Shown in pieces: positions 21,964-34,463 of a stretch of DNA of 64,000 bases. Below the pieces are notes generated by a model, which ran no database searches, was not told the DNA's origin, and saw nothing but the letters and a program-made list of their open reading frames with translations. The stretch spans positions 5,208,001 through 5,272,000 of the forward strand of contig JAPTOF010000024.1 of NCBI GenBank assembly GCA_028554755.1. Reading direction: 5' to 3'. Origin of the DNA: Cordia subcordata (Eukaryota; Streptophyta; Magnoliopsida; Boraginales; Cordiaceae). How positions within the stretch are numbered: the first letter of the stretch is position 1; each line of letters starts with the position of its first letter. The position numbers and the translations under genes were made by a program.

Positions 21964-23032
21964 CTACACGTAAACAAGGTTGTCTCTTTCTAATCTTGTT
22001 ATTTTCCCTATCTTTGTCTGCAATCTTCATATATAGTTCATTTACTTGCTTGGTGTGCTTAGATGCTATTTTCCTAAGGACAAGAAAAGTTTAAGTTTGA
22101 GGGTGTGGTTGTTCCTTGCATGTTTATATTGTTTATGGGATATATTTGCATAGCATTTCTTGTTTTTTGTTCAAAGCATGTTCAATTTTTTTGATTTTTG
22201 CATTTTTTGAGTTGTGTATCTCCATATTGATTGAAGAGTTAGTTTTTCTTATTAACTTGTTTGAATGGAGATGACAAGGTTGTATTGTAAGGAATGACTT
22301 GAATATAAGGTAAACTGTATTCTTTTAAGAGAATCCTTGAGAAAACTGTGGAGAGTCAACAACTTTAGGAAGGTACTTTGCAATTACCCCAAGACTGAGG
22401 CGAAAAGTGGATAAACAAAGGGATTTGATATGAGTTCCCCTTCTTGGATTGGTTTTTTTTTGTGTGCCTTAGCCCTTTTTGTCTTTCATATATCCAAAAA
22501 AAAAAAAGTGAAAAGTGAAAAATGGAAAAAAAAAGAAGAAGAAAAGCCAAAAAGGCAAGAAAAAAAGGGAAAAAAATTGATGTAAATAAGTGTCAAATGA
22601 CACAATGTTAATTTGTCACAAGTATTTCTTTTGCTATTTCATTGTATTGTGAATAAGGCTCTTTGCATCAAGTTAAGCCATTGTGTTTGTATTTTCCTTT
22701 TGGTTGTATTTGTGGGCAAAAAGCATGTGAAGAGGCCATGTTAGTTGATCGGAGCACAAAATATCAACGCTTCACGTGTGCATTTGCTATGGGTCCTAAG
22801 TAGTATGGTGTCGTAACATGCTTGGTAATTTCTCGAAAGGTATGAGACCTCTTGGGCTTGAAACGAGAGCCCAAAAAGACTTGGGGAGCTGTATATGAGT
22901 GGAATGACCCCTTATACTCCCTTTAGTCCAAAAAATAACAAGTCAATAAAACTACCAACTTTTTGAAAAGCATGAAGATAAACTTTGGTTCAGGCTTGCT
23001 TGAGAACAAGCAAGGGGAAGGTTTCGAAGTGT
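21964..23032 (+). promoter_or_regulatory. 3' internal region of element A with two polypurine-like tracts
   Basis: The first tract is at about 22077-22110 (aaggacaagaaaagtttaag, then tgagggtgtgg). The second is at about 23002-23030 (tgagaacaagcaaggggaag), next to the 3' LTR. Between them lies an A/G-rich stretch (22495-22580). No coding frame. Confidence 0.65.
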
Positions 23033-24783
23033 TGATGTGTGTGATTTGTTTATGTTTGTACATAGTGTTTGCATACACTTCTAATGGTATTTTGAGCTTA
23101 TTTATGTGCATTTAGTGTTATATTTGTGCAAAATTTGTCATCTATGTGCATAAAGTGTTAAAGTGCATAAATGGTACACTAAGTGCTTTATTTTGTGTTT
23201 TAAATGTATTTTGCGAATGAAAGTCGAGCACAATTGAAGGTGTAGAAGCATGGGACAATGCTTGAGGATGATTTGAAGATGAAAAGACGAAGAAAAGATG
23301 ATTTGAATGCCCCCAGAAGAAGTACGAGGCGAAAGGAGAAGATCGAGCACGAAATAAAGCCAAAGTGGAACAAAGCTTCTATTACAAGGAAAAATGGAAC
23401 AAAGCTATCAAGGTAGGTTACCTTGGTAGGTTTACCAGTTAACCCAACTGGCTTTTGCCAATTAACCAGCCCCCCTAACTAGCTCAACTAGAATTTTGGC
23501 TTCTAGGTTGGTCACCTAGCAGGTCTACCAGCTTACCCGACCAGCTTGCATAGTGAACAACTTTAAAAGCCCAATTTTCAGCATTTTTAAAAGAAGGAAC
23601 TTTAGAAATAAAAGCCCTATAAACCCTAACCATTTTCCCACTTCAAAAATATCTAAAAAGACTATCCACACACCATATCATGCAAAGTTTGAGGCTTGTG
23701 ACAAGGCTTAGAAGAGATTTGCTTTGGATTTGAAAGCAAGAAATTAAGGGAGTTCTCTTTGTTCTCTTCTTATTTCTTGTATATATCATGTTGTATTAGG
23801 CTAGATCTTTGGATGATTGCTATTGTAAATCATATTAGGGCTTTGAATAATTGATTCATATCCTATTATGGCCCTTAATACATGCTTGTTTTTATTGTTT
23901 TATGGCTTGATTCAAAGATGTCTATGTTTGACAATCAAATTTGTCTATGTATTCGATAAAATGCTATAATGAAGATGCATGTATAATTTGAACGTTAAAT
24001 GTTTATATCTACTTATATAGTTGATGATTGATTGTGCTTAATTTATGACTTTGCTTAGTAGAGCAATCTTTAGCTTTAAATACAACTAGTAGAAAACATG
24101 CTATGCTTAGTTAAGTTTAGGTGGCCTAGTCCTTTGCTTTAAAACCAGCTAATAGGTCAGACCCTAGACTAGAGCATCAATCACTTACATTAGTGTTAGT
24201 TAATCAAACCTTAATAATACATAGTGTTTAAGGGCTAATCCTTAGTTTTAAATCCAGCTAAGAGGATAAGTACTAAACACGAATTGCGTAAGCTAAGAAG
24301 GATTGGCCTTTAGCTTTAAATGCAGCTAATAGGTTAAACTAGGTATTCATTAATTCTAAAAGACACTTACCTCTATTCTAAAATAATATTAAAAGGGATA
24401 GAAGAGAACCCTAATCAACACAACAAGAATTGAAGTTCTGAGCCATTAATAGACTCAAATTAATGTCATATTCCTAGCCTAGTTTGCAATGGTTAGATTC
24501 TCTTCCACTTTGTTGCATTACCTTTTCTTAGTTTGGCACGCATTATTCCTCTGTAGTTTAGGTTTAATTTTTCGTTTCCCAACCTCTTTTCCACCCAAAA
24601 GAAAACAACACATGAAGCAGTTAATCTTAGGCACACTTACGCATAAAGACCAAGTAATGAGCCTCTGTGTAAAGACGATATTCACACTTATACATGTTAT
24701 ACTATTTTTAATTTGTGTACTTACGGGGTCAAGACTTGGTTGTTATTTATGCTTCATTTGTGCACACTGAGTCATAACAATCA
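23033..24783 (+). repeat. 3' LTR of element A
   Basis: 1,751 bp, TGATGTGTGTGATTTG...aacaatCA. It aligns with 15887-17925 apart from the tandem triplication and many substitutions. It contains no functional frame. Confidence 0.85.
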
Positions 24784-25305
24784 GCATATCTTCACAAGAT
24801 CTAATAACAAAGTTGATCAAGGCCTACTCTATCTAGGGGTGGAAGGCATAGGTAATATGCATTTCTTAACCTAAGTCAGCAAGTAGATAAGTAGAAAGAT
24901 TTCCCAAGATAGCAAATAAGGGGGAAATATCAACAAAAGGAAGGGATCATCAAGGCATTAAAGAACCCAACAGGAAACTTTTGTACCACTCTCCTGAAAG
25001 AGATAGATTTCTTGATTCTCTAAGTTTGCTGAAGGCACAATCATAAGGAGTTTTATCTAAGCATAATCTCGTGGATTTCAGAGGAAAATAGCAAAGAATG
25101 GCTTATGATGACCCATACTGCCATTGAGCTTACCTTCCCATGCTTTATAAATCTTTTACCATCCTTATGCTTCTAGGATTTTCAAGTACTTATTCATTTT
25201 ATGCATATTCTACTTATAGACATATTGTGTAATTTTCTAGCTTAGGATTTATTACAAATTTTATGTTATTTTGGTCCATTTACAATATCCTTTTTATATC
25301 ATATC
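24784..25305 (+). other. piece of the second Sirevirus-type relic between A and B
   Basis: Once A and B are removed this joins 15886 on the left and 32043 on the right. It has no supported frame. A purine stretch (aagggggaaat) lies near 24917. Confidence 0.55.
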
Positions 25306-27063
25306 TGATGTATGTGATTTATGTACTTTGTACATAGTTTTTGCATACATATTTAGAGGCGTTTTGAGCATAATAGGGTACATTGATGTGGTATTTGTAC
25401 ATGAAATGGTGATATTTGTGCATAAGTAATTAAAATGCATAGATACCTCATTTAATGCCTTATTTCATGTCTTAAGTATGTTTTGGGAAAAGGAATTAAG
25501 CTTAATTGAAGATATAGAGGGCATAGACAAAGCTTGAATATACATTTAGGGATGAAAAGAGGAAGAAAAACTAGCTTAGAGGCTTCCGGAAGAGATTCGA
25601 GGCAAAGGGAGGCGAAACAAAGCAAAATGGAGCTAAAAAGAGCAAAAAGAGGAGAACTACCCTAGAGCTCTTCAGTGAGCCGATCAGCTGCCTCTCAAGG
25701 CTGGTTATTCCAATAAGTTAAATCCCAGTACCAGCCAAGCAAACTCTAAGTAGCAGTGGACTGGTTCGGTCAACTAGTAGTCATGTGAAATGCCTATTTA
25801 AAGCCTTTTTTAGCTCAAAATTAAGGAAGGAACTTTAGAAATAGAAATCCTACCCTTTTATGAACTTCACCAACACCCAAAAACACCATCCACACACCAT
25901 ACCAAGCAAGGATTGAAGCTTCTAACAAGGATTTGAAGAGATTTTGGATTAGCAGTTAGATTTAGAGGAGTTCTTATTCTTTCTCTATTTCTTGCAAATA
26001 TGTTGCTTGATTAGGCTAGATCATTGGGTGTTTGTTGATGTATGCTAGGTTAAGGCTTTGAATAATTGAAATACATGCTTGTTTACATTGATCTATAGCA
26101 TGATTCAAGTATGTCTATGTATTTGATAATTGGATATGTCTATGTGTTCGAAAAAATGCCTAAGTGAATATGCATGCATAATTTGTGCTCAAAAAGTCAT
26201 GCCTTGCTATTGTGATGTTTGATTAGTGGTTCTTAACTTATGTTTAAACTAGGTTGCGTTTTCTTTAGCTTTAAATCCAACTAATAGGATTCGAACTAAG
26301 CTAGGTTGTGTTTTCTTTAGTTTTAAATCTAACTAATAGGCTTCGAACTAGTTTAATCAACCCTAAATAGACTAAGTCTTAGCTTTAAATCCAACTGGCA
26401 GTTTAGACATTAGGTTTAGACCTAATCAACATCACCAAGGACCTAACTAACTAATCCTGAAAACCTTAGGTCATAAAGACTACACTATACTCTAGGAAGG
26501 ACTCACTTAGGGATAGACTCACACCGAGGCCTCAAGGATAATAAAGTTAGTTGGTGAGGCCCGATGAGAGAATTAGTTAGTTAAGCCTGGAAACTACAAC
26601 TAGCTTGGAGAATCTTATGCTACCAAGAGTCAACTCTTAACGATAGGAGTCCACCTACAATTGGAAGATAATAAGGTTATTAGCTAAGGACCTCAATAGA
26701 GCAATTAAAGCCTTAGATAGACCGAATCATTACCATAACCTGATGCCTAATTGCAAAACACAATCACCTTAGATCCTCTTCTACCTTGTTAGGTTTCCTT
26801 TCCTTAGTTTGGCACCTTTAGTTCCTCCGTAGCTTAGGTTTCACTTTTCATTTCTTGAGCTCCCTTCCATCCTAAAGAAACACACACACATGTTGCTAGC
26901 TTTAGGCACCGAGCACGTATAGACCAAACCAAACTTAAGAGCCTTCTTCTGGAGACGATACTCACACTCGCATACTTTATACCACAAACAATCTGTACAC
27001 TTGCAGGTTAAGATTTGGTTGTTAATTTCTGCTTTAGTTTTCACACAACTGGTCAAACAATCA
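25306..27063 (+). repeat. 5' LTR of element B
   Basis: 1,758 bp. It aligns with 30305-32042 along its length (shared cttaattgaagatat, ggaactttagaaat, ttgattaggctagatcatt blocks). Confidence 0.85.
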
Positions 27064-27090
27064 AGTTTTTGATACAGTTGTCAAGGAAGG
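27064..27090 (+). promoter_or_regulatory. primer-binding region of element B, decayed
   Basis: agtttttgatacagttgtca occupies the place of the ttttggcgccattgc site seen in element C. It is heavily mutated. Confidence 0.5.
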
Positions 27091-27265
27091 ACGGTATTGG
27101 TTCTTTGTGTGTTTTTGTGTTTGTGATTAGTTACTTGTATGTTGTTCTATCTTAGTTGTTTTCTCTTATTTGAAAACCACCAAAAAAACCCAAAGAAAAT
27201 TGAAAATTTCTAAAAATCCAAAAAAAGAAATATTGAATTGAGAAAAGATTTACTTGTGAGTGATT

Positions 27266-28744
27266 ATGGATCCTTCTTGATTTTCACATGTATCCTGTTC
27301 CTTTACCTCAAATGCTTATAATGCTTGTGTTATATGTGGTAGCTTCGAGCATGACATTAATTATTGCCCCGTTTTACATACAAACCCCATTTTATGCTAA
27401 TCGCAATAGTGCCCCTAGTAGTCATGAACCTTTGTATGCATCTATATCTAGTTATTATAAGTATGGGAATCTATATCATGCATTTTCATCATGGGGTCAA
27501 GATGACTCTTCATTTCATCCACCTCCTAGTTATGAATGCCACCTCCAACACTATCTTTTCCCACCTATCACTCTTCCAAGTTTCTTTTATGGTTATTTTT
27601 ATAGTGATCCCAATCAAAATGATTACCATTTTCACTCAATTAAGCCTCCATCCTATAGGTCTATATCTTGGGAACAATTAGAACAATTGGTTGAGCAATC
27701 CTAATCCCAATTCCTTTTCACTTCTCAAATGATCCAATCCAACTAAGAGAGGCTATATAAGATATCTAAACGATTATCCCAAATAGCTGAGTGCTTAAAT
27801 AGGAGAGTTGAGAATAAGTAACCCGTTGAGAGTGTTAAGATACCATTTGATCGAGGTGATAAGAAGGGAGTAAGGCTTATGGATAAGGGAAATAGTGGTG
27901 AAAATGATGTTGTTCAAGGTCAAGAGATAGAAAGAAAGGTAGATGGAGAGTTCAAATCTTGTTGTGAGGAAGAGGATAAGCTTAATCATGTTCTGGTTCA
28001 TGATGACTTCAAGTATATTTTGGAGAAAGCAGTACCTTATCCTCCTGTGCTCTCACCACCTTCTAGTGAATCGTTTAAGCCTATTCTTCCTCCTCTTCCT
28101 ACACTTCACACAAGCTTAGAGGATGAGTCACATGTCATTAATACTTAATTTGCATTCAAGTCTACATCTAATGTATTAGGTGCATAAACTTCCCTTGAGC
28201 ATTTATGTTCGCATGATAAGGAGTCTATTTCATTTCAACCCCTCCATCCGTGTCCACCCTATTAGTGAAGTTAGAAAGACCTTTGCATAGTCATGCCCCA
28301 TCTCATAGAGAGGATGAGTCTAGTGCTTCCACATCTTTTTCCATTCATTTTCCATCTAGTGCTTCCACATCTTTTTCCATTCACTTTCCATCTCTAGATG
28401 ACGTCCCTACTCCCCATTCTCATTTCTATTTTGTTGAGTCTTCTCCAGTCTTGGCGTTCACATCTGTTCTTTCTTGTATGGAACACTTTTATTTAGGACT
28501 AGCACACATACTATCCACTTTACATGCATTAGATTTATCATTGACCCATAGGAAGCATATGTTCTTAGCCTTAGATCAAGAGAAGAAAGGAATAAGATGG
28601 TTGATTAGTAAGCAACCAGGGCATAATCCTTTGAATTGTTGCATGGTCCCTACCACATGTGAGCACATACTCTTATTTGACACTATAGGGTAGAACATCT
28701 TTGAAAAAGGGTGTATTGCTTATTCTTTGCCTTATTATAAGATG
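27266..28744 (+). pseudogene. CCHC-led orphan frame of element B
   Basis: The ATG at 27266 is followed within a few codons by a stop. The frame then continues NAYNACVICGSFEHDINYCP, keeping the CX2CX4HX4C knuckle, and runs open from 27288 to 27704 (138 codons) through SWGQDDSSFHPPPSYEC and SYRSISWEQLEQLVEQS. A second open piece (27879-28148) is acidic then Pro-rich (SCCEEEDKLNHVLVHDDFKY). A third (28250-28693) gives SCMEHFYLGLAHILSTLHAL, then EKKGIRWLISKQPGHN. This is the best preserved of the three copies. It holds a short internal duplication (28316-28350 / 28357-28393, ctagtgcttccacatctttt). No enzymatic motif is seen and the function is unknown. Confidence 0.55.
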
Positions 28745-30304
28745 CATGATCCTTTTCCTTCTACTTTCTTTGCTTTGGTGATTATTCGGCAATTTATACC
28801 AAAAAATTGTGAACAAGTGTTGCTCTAAGACTAATTCCCGGCTGAGACCGTTAAATCCAATGCTACTAGGAGATATCCTAAATATGTTTATACTTTCTTT
28901 GTTTTTCTTGTCTTTTACTTGCTTTTGCTTTTGTATATAGTACATTAAATTGCTTTGACTTGCATTTGTTTCTCTTACCTTTTGATAGTTTAGGCTCTCT
29001 TTCATTTGTTTTTATTCTTAGTAGGGTAAATGTTTGCTCCCTCTCTTGTTCTTGTTGCTCCTTTCATTCATCATTGATGCATCAATCCTATACCCTTTAT
29101 ATACATCATTGTTTTTCTTTTTAACTATGGATGTGGACTTGTATTGTATTGACTATTTGTTTCTTGAGCATCAGTGCTTTCAACAAAAGACCGAGCCTAG
29201 TACACCAATGGATTGCCTTTGGAATTTGTAAACTTCATGGAAACAAGGTTGTGTCTCTCCATTCTTTATTTGTCCCTATCTATCCTACTCTAATTCCCCA
29301 TATGTGTTTCATGTTGTTTATTTGTCATGTGGTCTTGTGTCATTTGCTTGAGAACAAGCAAAGTTTAGGTTTAGGGGTGTTGTTGTTCCGTTACTGTTTG
29401 TATCATTTATAGGGTAGACGCATAGCATGCCTTGTTTTTACTCAAAATGTGTTCAATTTTTCTAATTTGCATGTTTTTTTTTCCTCCATGTTGGTTGGAG
29501 AGTTGGCTTTTGTTATTGGCTTGTTTGAATAGAGAAGACAAGGTTGTATTATAGAGATTGAATTGAGTAGAAGGTAAACTGAAACTTTTTTTTTAGGATC
29601 TTTGAGAAAATTGTGGGAAGTGAAAAACTTTAAGAATGCACCTTGCAATTACCTGATGACATAGGCAAAAAAATGGATAAACATAAGGTTCTGATATGAG
29701 TACCTCTTCCTTGATTGGTTATTTTGATATGCCTTGGCCTTTTTTGTCTATGTTATGTATTTCAAAAAATGAAAAAATGAGAAAAAAAAAGTGGAAAAGC
29801 ACAAAAATTGAAAAAGATGGAAAAATTTAAAAAGCCCAAAGGCAAGAAAAAAGTAAAGTATGTTAAATAAGTATCAAGGGACACAATGTCAATTTAACAT
29901 AAGTGTTTTCTTTTGTCATTTTGTTGTATTGTGTATAAGCCTCTTTACGCCAATATGAGCCATTGTGTTTTTATTTTTCTTGCCATTGTATCCTTGGGTT
30001 AAGTGCATGTTGGTAGGTCATGTCAATTGATGGGGGCACAAATATTAATGCTTCACATGTATATTTGCTTTGGTTCTTAAGTAATGTGATGGCCTAAACA
30101 TGCTTAGTACTTTCCCTAAAGGTGTAAGACCTCTTGTGATTTTGATGAGAACTAAAGGAGAACTTTGGGAACTTTACAAAATAAGAATGACCCTTATACT
30201 CCCTTAGAGTCAAAAGGATTCCAAGTCAATACAACCAGTAACTCTTTAAAAAGCATGATGATAGACTTTGGTTCAGGACATACAAGAGGAAGGTTTGGGG
30301 ATAT
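28745..30304 (+). promoter_or_regulatory. 3' internal region of element B with two polypurine-like tracts
   Basis: It contains ccggctgagaccgttaaat...ctactaggaga (28838-28875), a first tract at about 29345-29380 (tgagaacaagcaaagtttag) and a second at about 30286-30302 (acaagaggaaggtttgggga) against the 3' LTR. An A-rich stretch lies at 29765-29860. No coding frame is supported. Confidence 0.6.
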
Positions 30305-32042
30305 TGATATGTATGATTTGAGCATGTTTAGACATAGCTTTTGCATGCACATCTGGAGGTGTTTTGAGCATAATAGAGTGCATTGATGTAGTGTTTATGC
30401 ATGAATTGGTGATATTTGCACGCATAAGTAATCGGAACGCATAGATACCTCATGTAATGCCTTATTTCATGTCTTAGGTGTGTTTTGGGAAAGGGAATTG
30501 AGCTTAATTGAAGATATAAAGGGCATAGGCAAAGCTTGAAGATTTATTTGGGGATGAAAAGAGGAAGAAAAGCTAGCTTGAAGGCTTTCAAAAGAGATTG
30601 AAGGCAAAAGAAGGCAAAACAAAGCAAAACAAAGTTGAAAAGGGCAAAAAGAGGAGAATCGGCCCAGAGCTTTTCAATACGCTAGTTAACCGCCTCATAG
30701 GCTAGATATTCCAATAAGTTAAGCCTCAATATCGGCCAAGCAAACTCCAAGTACCGGTCGACCAATTCAGTCAATCGGTAGTCGCTTGAAATGCCTATTT
30801 AAAGAGCCTTTTAGCTCAAAATTAATGAAGGAACTTTAGAAATAAAAACCCTAAAAACCCTAACCTTTTTACCCACTTCACCAACCTCAAAAACACCATG
30901 CAGACACCATGCCAAGCAAGAATTGAAGCTTGCAACAAGGATTTGAAGATATTTGCTTTGGATTGGAAGCAATATTTAGGGGAGTTCTTCTTGTTCTTTC
31001 TCTATTTTTGGTAAATATGTTTCTTGATTAGGCTAGATCATTAGGTATTTGTTGTTGTATTAAGTTAGGGCTTTGAATAATTAACTTGTAAACTAACTAT
31101 GGCTCTTAATACATGCTTGTTTACATTGATCTATGCCATGATTCAAATATGTCTATGTATTTGATAACCAGATATGTCTATGTGTTTGATAAAATACCTA
31201 AGTCAAGATGCATGTATAATTTTGTGCTTAAATGCTTATATCTTACTATTGTGACATTTGATTAATGGTTCTTAATTTATGTTTAAGCTAAGTTGTGTTT
31301 CCTTTAGTTTTAGATCTAATGAATAGGCGTCAAACTAGTTTAATCCACCCTAAATAGACTAGGTCTAGCCTTTAAATCTGGCTAACAATTTAGACATTAG
31401 GTTAGACCTTATCAACATCACTAGGGACCTAATTAGCTAAACTTGAAAACCCTAGGTCATAAGAACCACGCTATACTCTAGGAAGGACCCACTTAGACCT
31501 ACACCGAAGCCTAGAAGATAATAAGGTTAGTTGTGAGGCCTAGTGAGAGAACATAGCTAATTAAGCATGAAAACTACAATTAATTTGGAGAATCCTATGC
31601 TACTAAGAGTTGACACTTGAGGATAAAAGTCCACCTGCAGTTGGAAGATAATAAGGTTAAATAGTTAGGGACCTCAATAGAGCAACTGAAGCCTTAGATA
31701 GACTAAATCATTATCATAGCTTGACGCTTAATTGCAAAACACAATCACCCTAGATTCTTTTCTACCTTGTTAGTTTTCCTTTCCTTAGTTTGGAACTTTT
31801 AATTCCTCCATAGCTTAGTTTTTATTTTCCATTTATGGAGCTCCCTTCCATCCTAAAGAAAGCACACACACCACATAGCTAGTTTTAGGCACACAAGCAT
31901 GTAGAGACCAAACTTAGAAGCCTTTCTATGGAGATAATACCCGTAATCATACACACTATACCAAGAGCAATCTATACGCTTGTGGGTTAAGACTTAGTTG
32001 TTAAATTGTGCTTTAGTTTTCACACAACCAGTCAAACAATCA
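30305..32042 (+). repeat. 3' LTR of element B
   Basis: 1,738 bp, TGATATGTATGATT...aacaatCA, directly after a purine tract. It carries an accggtcgacc motif near 30755. Confidence 0.85.
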
Positions 32043-32091
32043 GTATCTATCTTTACATGCTCTAATGTTGCATATCTCTTGTGTGCTTGCT
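32043..32091. other. flank between element B and the SINE-like sequence
   Basis: A remaining piece of the second Sirevirus-type relic. It ends in gcttgct (32085-32091), which recurs at 38600-38606 on the far side of element C. Confidence 0.5.
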
Positions 32092-32186
32092 GCTTTTTTT
32101 TAGAACAAACCCCCATCCCTAACCCAACCTCCCGTCTCTTACGAGATTTCAACCCAAGATCTCACTCTTAGAAGAAGTAGTCTCAG
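32092..32186 (-). repeat. SINE-like sequence, part 1 (split by element C)
   Basis: On the minus strand, joined with 38599-38576, it gives ttaagtggctgagtgacta (A-box-like), gggttgaaatctc (B-box-like), then a short tail ending in an A-run (complement of 32094-32101). gcttgct flanks both outer ends (32085-32091 and 38600-38606), as a SINE target duplication would. The body is only about 120 bp, so the call is tentative. Confidence 0.4.
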
Positions 32187-33887
32187 TGATGTGTATGTTT
32201 TATGTATATTTGTACAGTATTTGCATACACTTCTTAGGTTGTTTTAAGAATAATTGAGTGCATTTAGTGTTACATTAGTCAACAATTAGCCATATATGCA
32301 CATAACATGTTGAAATGCATAAATTCTACACTAAGTGCCTTATTTCGTGTTTTAAAAGTTTTTGGGAAGAAGGAATTAAGCTTAATTGAAGATGTAGATG
32401 GCATGGGCAAGGATTAAAGATGCATATGAGGATGAAAAGAGAAATAAAACCAAGCTTAAAGGCTTCTGAAAGGGGTTCGAGGCAAAATGGAGGCGAAACA
32501 AGGAAAACAGAGCCGAATAGTGCAAGAAAAAAGGGTGCTGGCCTGGCACCCTTCAGGGAGCCTAAGCCACCTATTCCAGTAAATAAAGCCTAGAACTATT
32601 GTAGTAAATCCCCAAGTTCCGGTCGACTGGTTTGGCTAACAGGTAGTGCGCAAAATGCCTATTTGAAGCCCGTTTTAAGTCAATTTTAAGGCAAGAACTT
32701 TATTTTCTTAAAACCTGATAAAATCTAACCTTTTCCCACTTTTCTGTACCCATAAACACCATCCAAACACATAAAAAGCAAGGATTGAAATATCTAACAA
32801 GGATTTAAAGGGCTTGTATACACTTGGAAGCAAGATCTAGGGGAGCTCTTCTTGTTTTTTCTCTATTTCTTGTAAATATGTTGCTAGAGTAGGCTAAATA
32901 TTTGGTTGTTTGTTGTTGTATATTAGGTTAAGGCTTTGAATAAAGGATTTGTGTGCATCTATGGCTCTTAATACATGCTTGTTTACATTGGTCTATGGCA
33001 TGAATCAATATGTCTATGTGTTGACCATCAAATATGTCTTTATGTTTGATAAAATGACTAGGTGAAGACGCATGTTTAATTTGTGCTTAAATTGCTTATA
33101 TCTTGCTACTGTGATGATTGAGTGGTAGTTCTTAATCTATGTTTAAGCTAGGTTGTATTTCCTTTAGTTTTAAATCTAACTAATAGGCTTCCAACTAATT
33201 TAATCCACCCTAAATGGACTAGGTCTTAACTTTAAATCTAGCTAACGGTTTAGACGTTAAGGGTATATTCAATCAACTTTTCCTGGGACCTAATTAACTA
33301 AGTCCGAAAACCCTAGGTCATAAGGATCAACCAAGGAGTAGACCCACATCGAGTCTTAGAGGATAATAAGGTTAGTTGGTGAGGCTCGAGGAAAGAACTT
33401 AGCTAATTAAACCCTAAAACTACAGTTGGCTGAGAGAATCCTATGCTACTAAGAGATGTCGCTTCAAGATAGAAGCCTACTTACAATTGGAAAATAATAA
33501 GATTAATTAGCTAAGGTCCTCAGTAGAGAAATCAAAGCCATAGATAGACCTAATTCCTTATCATAACCTGAAGCCCATTTACGACACACATTCACCCTAG
33601 TTCCTCTTCTACTTTGTTAGGTATTCTTTCCTTAGCTTGGCACCTATAGTTCCTCCACAGCTTAGGTTTTATTTTCCATTTTTTAAGCTTCCTTTAATCC
33701 TCAAGAAAGCACAGCACATACATAGCTAGTTTTAGGCACACGAGCACATAGAGATCGAACTTAGGAACCTCCTTGTGGAGACGATACCTGTATGCACACG
33801 CCATACTAAACATGACCCATATGCTTGTGGGTTAAGACTTGGTTGTAGTTTTCTAGTTAATTTTCCCATAACTGATCTAACACATCA
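32187..33887 (+). repeat. 5' LTR of element C
   Basis: 1,701 bp, TGATGTGTATGTTTTATG...cacatCA. It aligns with 36844-38570. Confidence 0.85.
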
Positions 33888-33912
33888 AGCTTTTGGCGCC
33901 ATTGCTAAGGAG
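33888..33912 (+). promoter_or_regulatory. primer-binding region of element C
   Basis: gcttttggcgccattgctaa follows the LTR directly. It is close to tttttggcgccgttgccggg, the site of Athila/Tat elements that pairs with a tRNA-Asp 3' end. It is the least mutated of the three copies here. Confidence 0.75.
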
Positions 33913-34112
33913 GCACAGAATTGGTTCTTTATGTGCTTTTGTGTTTGTGATTAGCTGCTTGCGTGTTGTTCTATCTTTATTTGCTTTTCTTTATTTGAAA
34001 AACTGCAAAAAAAAATTTGAAATATTTGAGAAACTAAAAAAAAATTTGAAAGATTTTAAAAAATCCAAAAAGAAAATTAGCTTGAGAAAAGGTTTACTTG
34101 TGTTAATTGAGT

Positions 34113-34431
34113 ATGGATAGATCTAATACTTCTTGGTTCTTACTTGTATCCTCTTTCCCACCTCCCGTTTATGCTCCTAATGCTTGTGTTTTATGTGGTA
34201 GTTGTGAGCATCATACTATATGTTGTCTCCTTATGTACAGAAATCCCCAATCTAGTGCTTATTCAAACAGAGAGAATGTTGGAACAAACCAAACAACTAG
34301 TTGAGCGCTTTGTGAGTAGAGTTAAGAATGAGTGACCCGTTGAGAGTGTTGAGATACCATTTGACCGAGTTGATGGGATAGGAGTGAGACCTATGGATGA
34401 GGCCATTAATGGTGAAAATGATGATGTTTTG

Positions 34432-34463
<32 letters not shown>

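Larger units (their letters stand above)
15887..24783 (+). mobile_element. element A: non-autonomous Athila/Tat-type Ty3/gypsy element
   Basis: The two LTRs (15887-17925 and 23033-24783) start TGATGTGTGTGATTTG and end in ..atCA. Flanks are gcaca (15882-15886) and gcata (24784-24788), a 4-of-5 target duplication. The first LTR is followed by a primer-binding region resembling the TTTGGCGCCGTTGCC signature of Athila/Tat elements. The inside has one degenerate CCHC-led frame, a ctaggaggca-type block, two purine tracts, and no protease, RT or integrase. A solo LTR is nested in it. Without that, the element is about 7.0 kb. Confidence 0.85.
25306..32042 (+). mobile_element. element B: non-autonomous Athila/Tat-type Ty3/gypsy element
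   Basis: The LTRs are 25306-27063 (1,758 bp) and 30305-32042 (1,738 bp). The first starts TGATGTATGTGATT, the second TGATATGTATGATT, and both end ..aacaatCA. Flanks atatc (25301-25305) and gtatc (32043-32047) form a 4-of-5 target duplication. It is built like element A: primer-binding region, CCHC-led frame, two purine tracts and no pol. Total 6.7 kb with no nested insertion, so it is the cleanest copy for defining the family. Confidence 0.87.

Noticed and set aside
24489..24770. 93-codon plus-strand frame
   Set aside because: It lies wholly inside the 3' LTR of element A and has no counterpart in the other LTRs.
27364..27681. 105-codon frame overlapping the element B orphan frame
   Set aside because: It is the +1 shadow of the better frame that contains the CCHC knuckle and the SWEQLEQL segment conserved by position.
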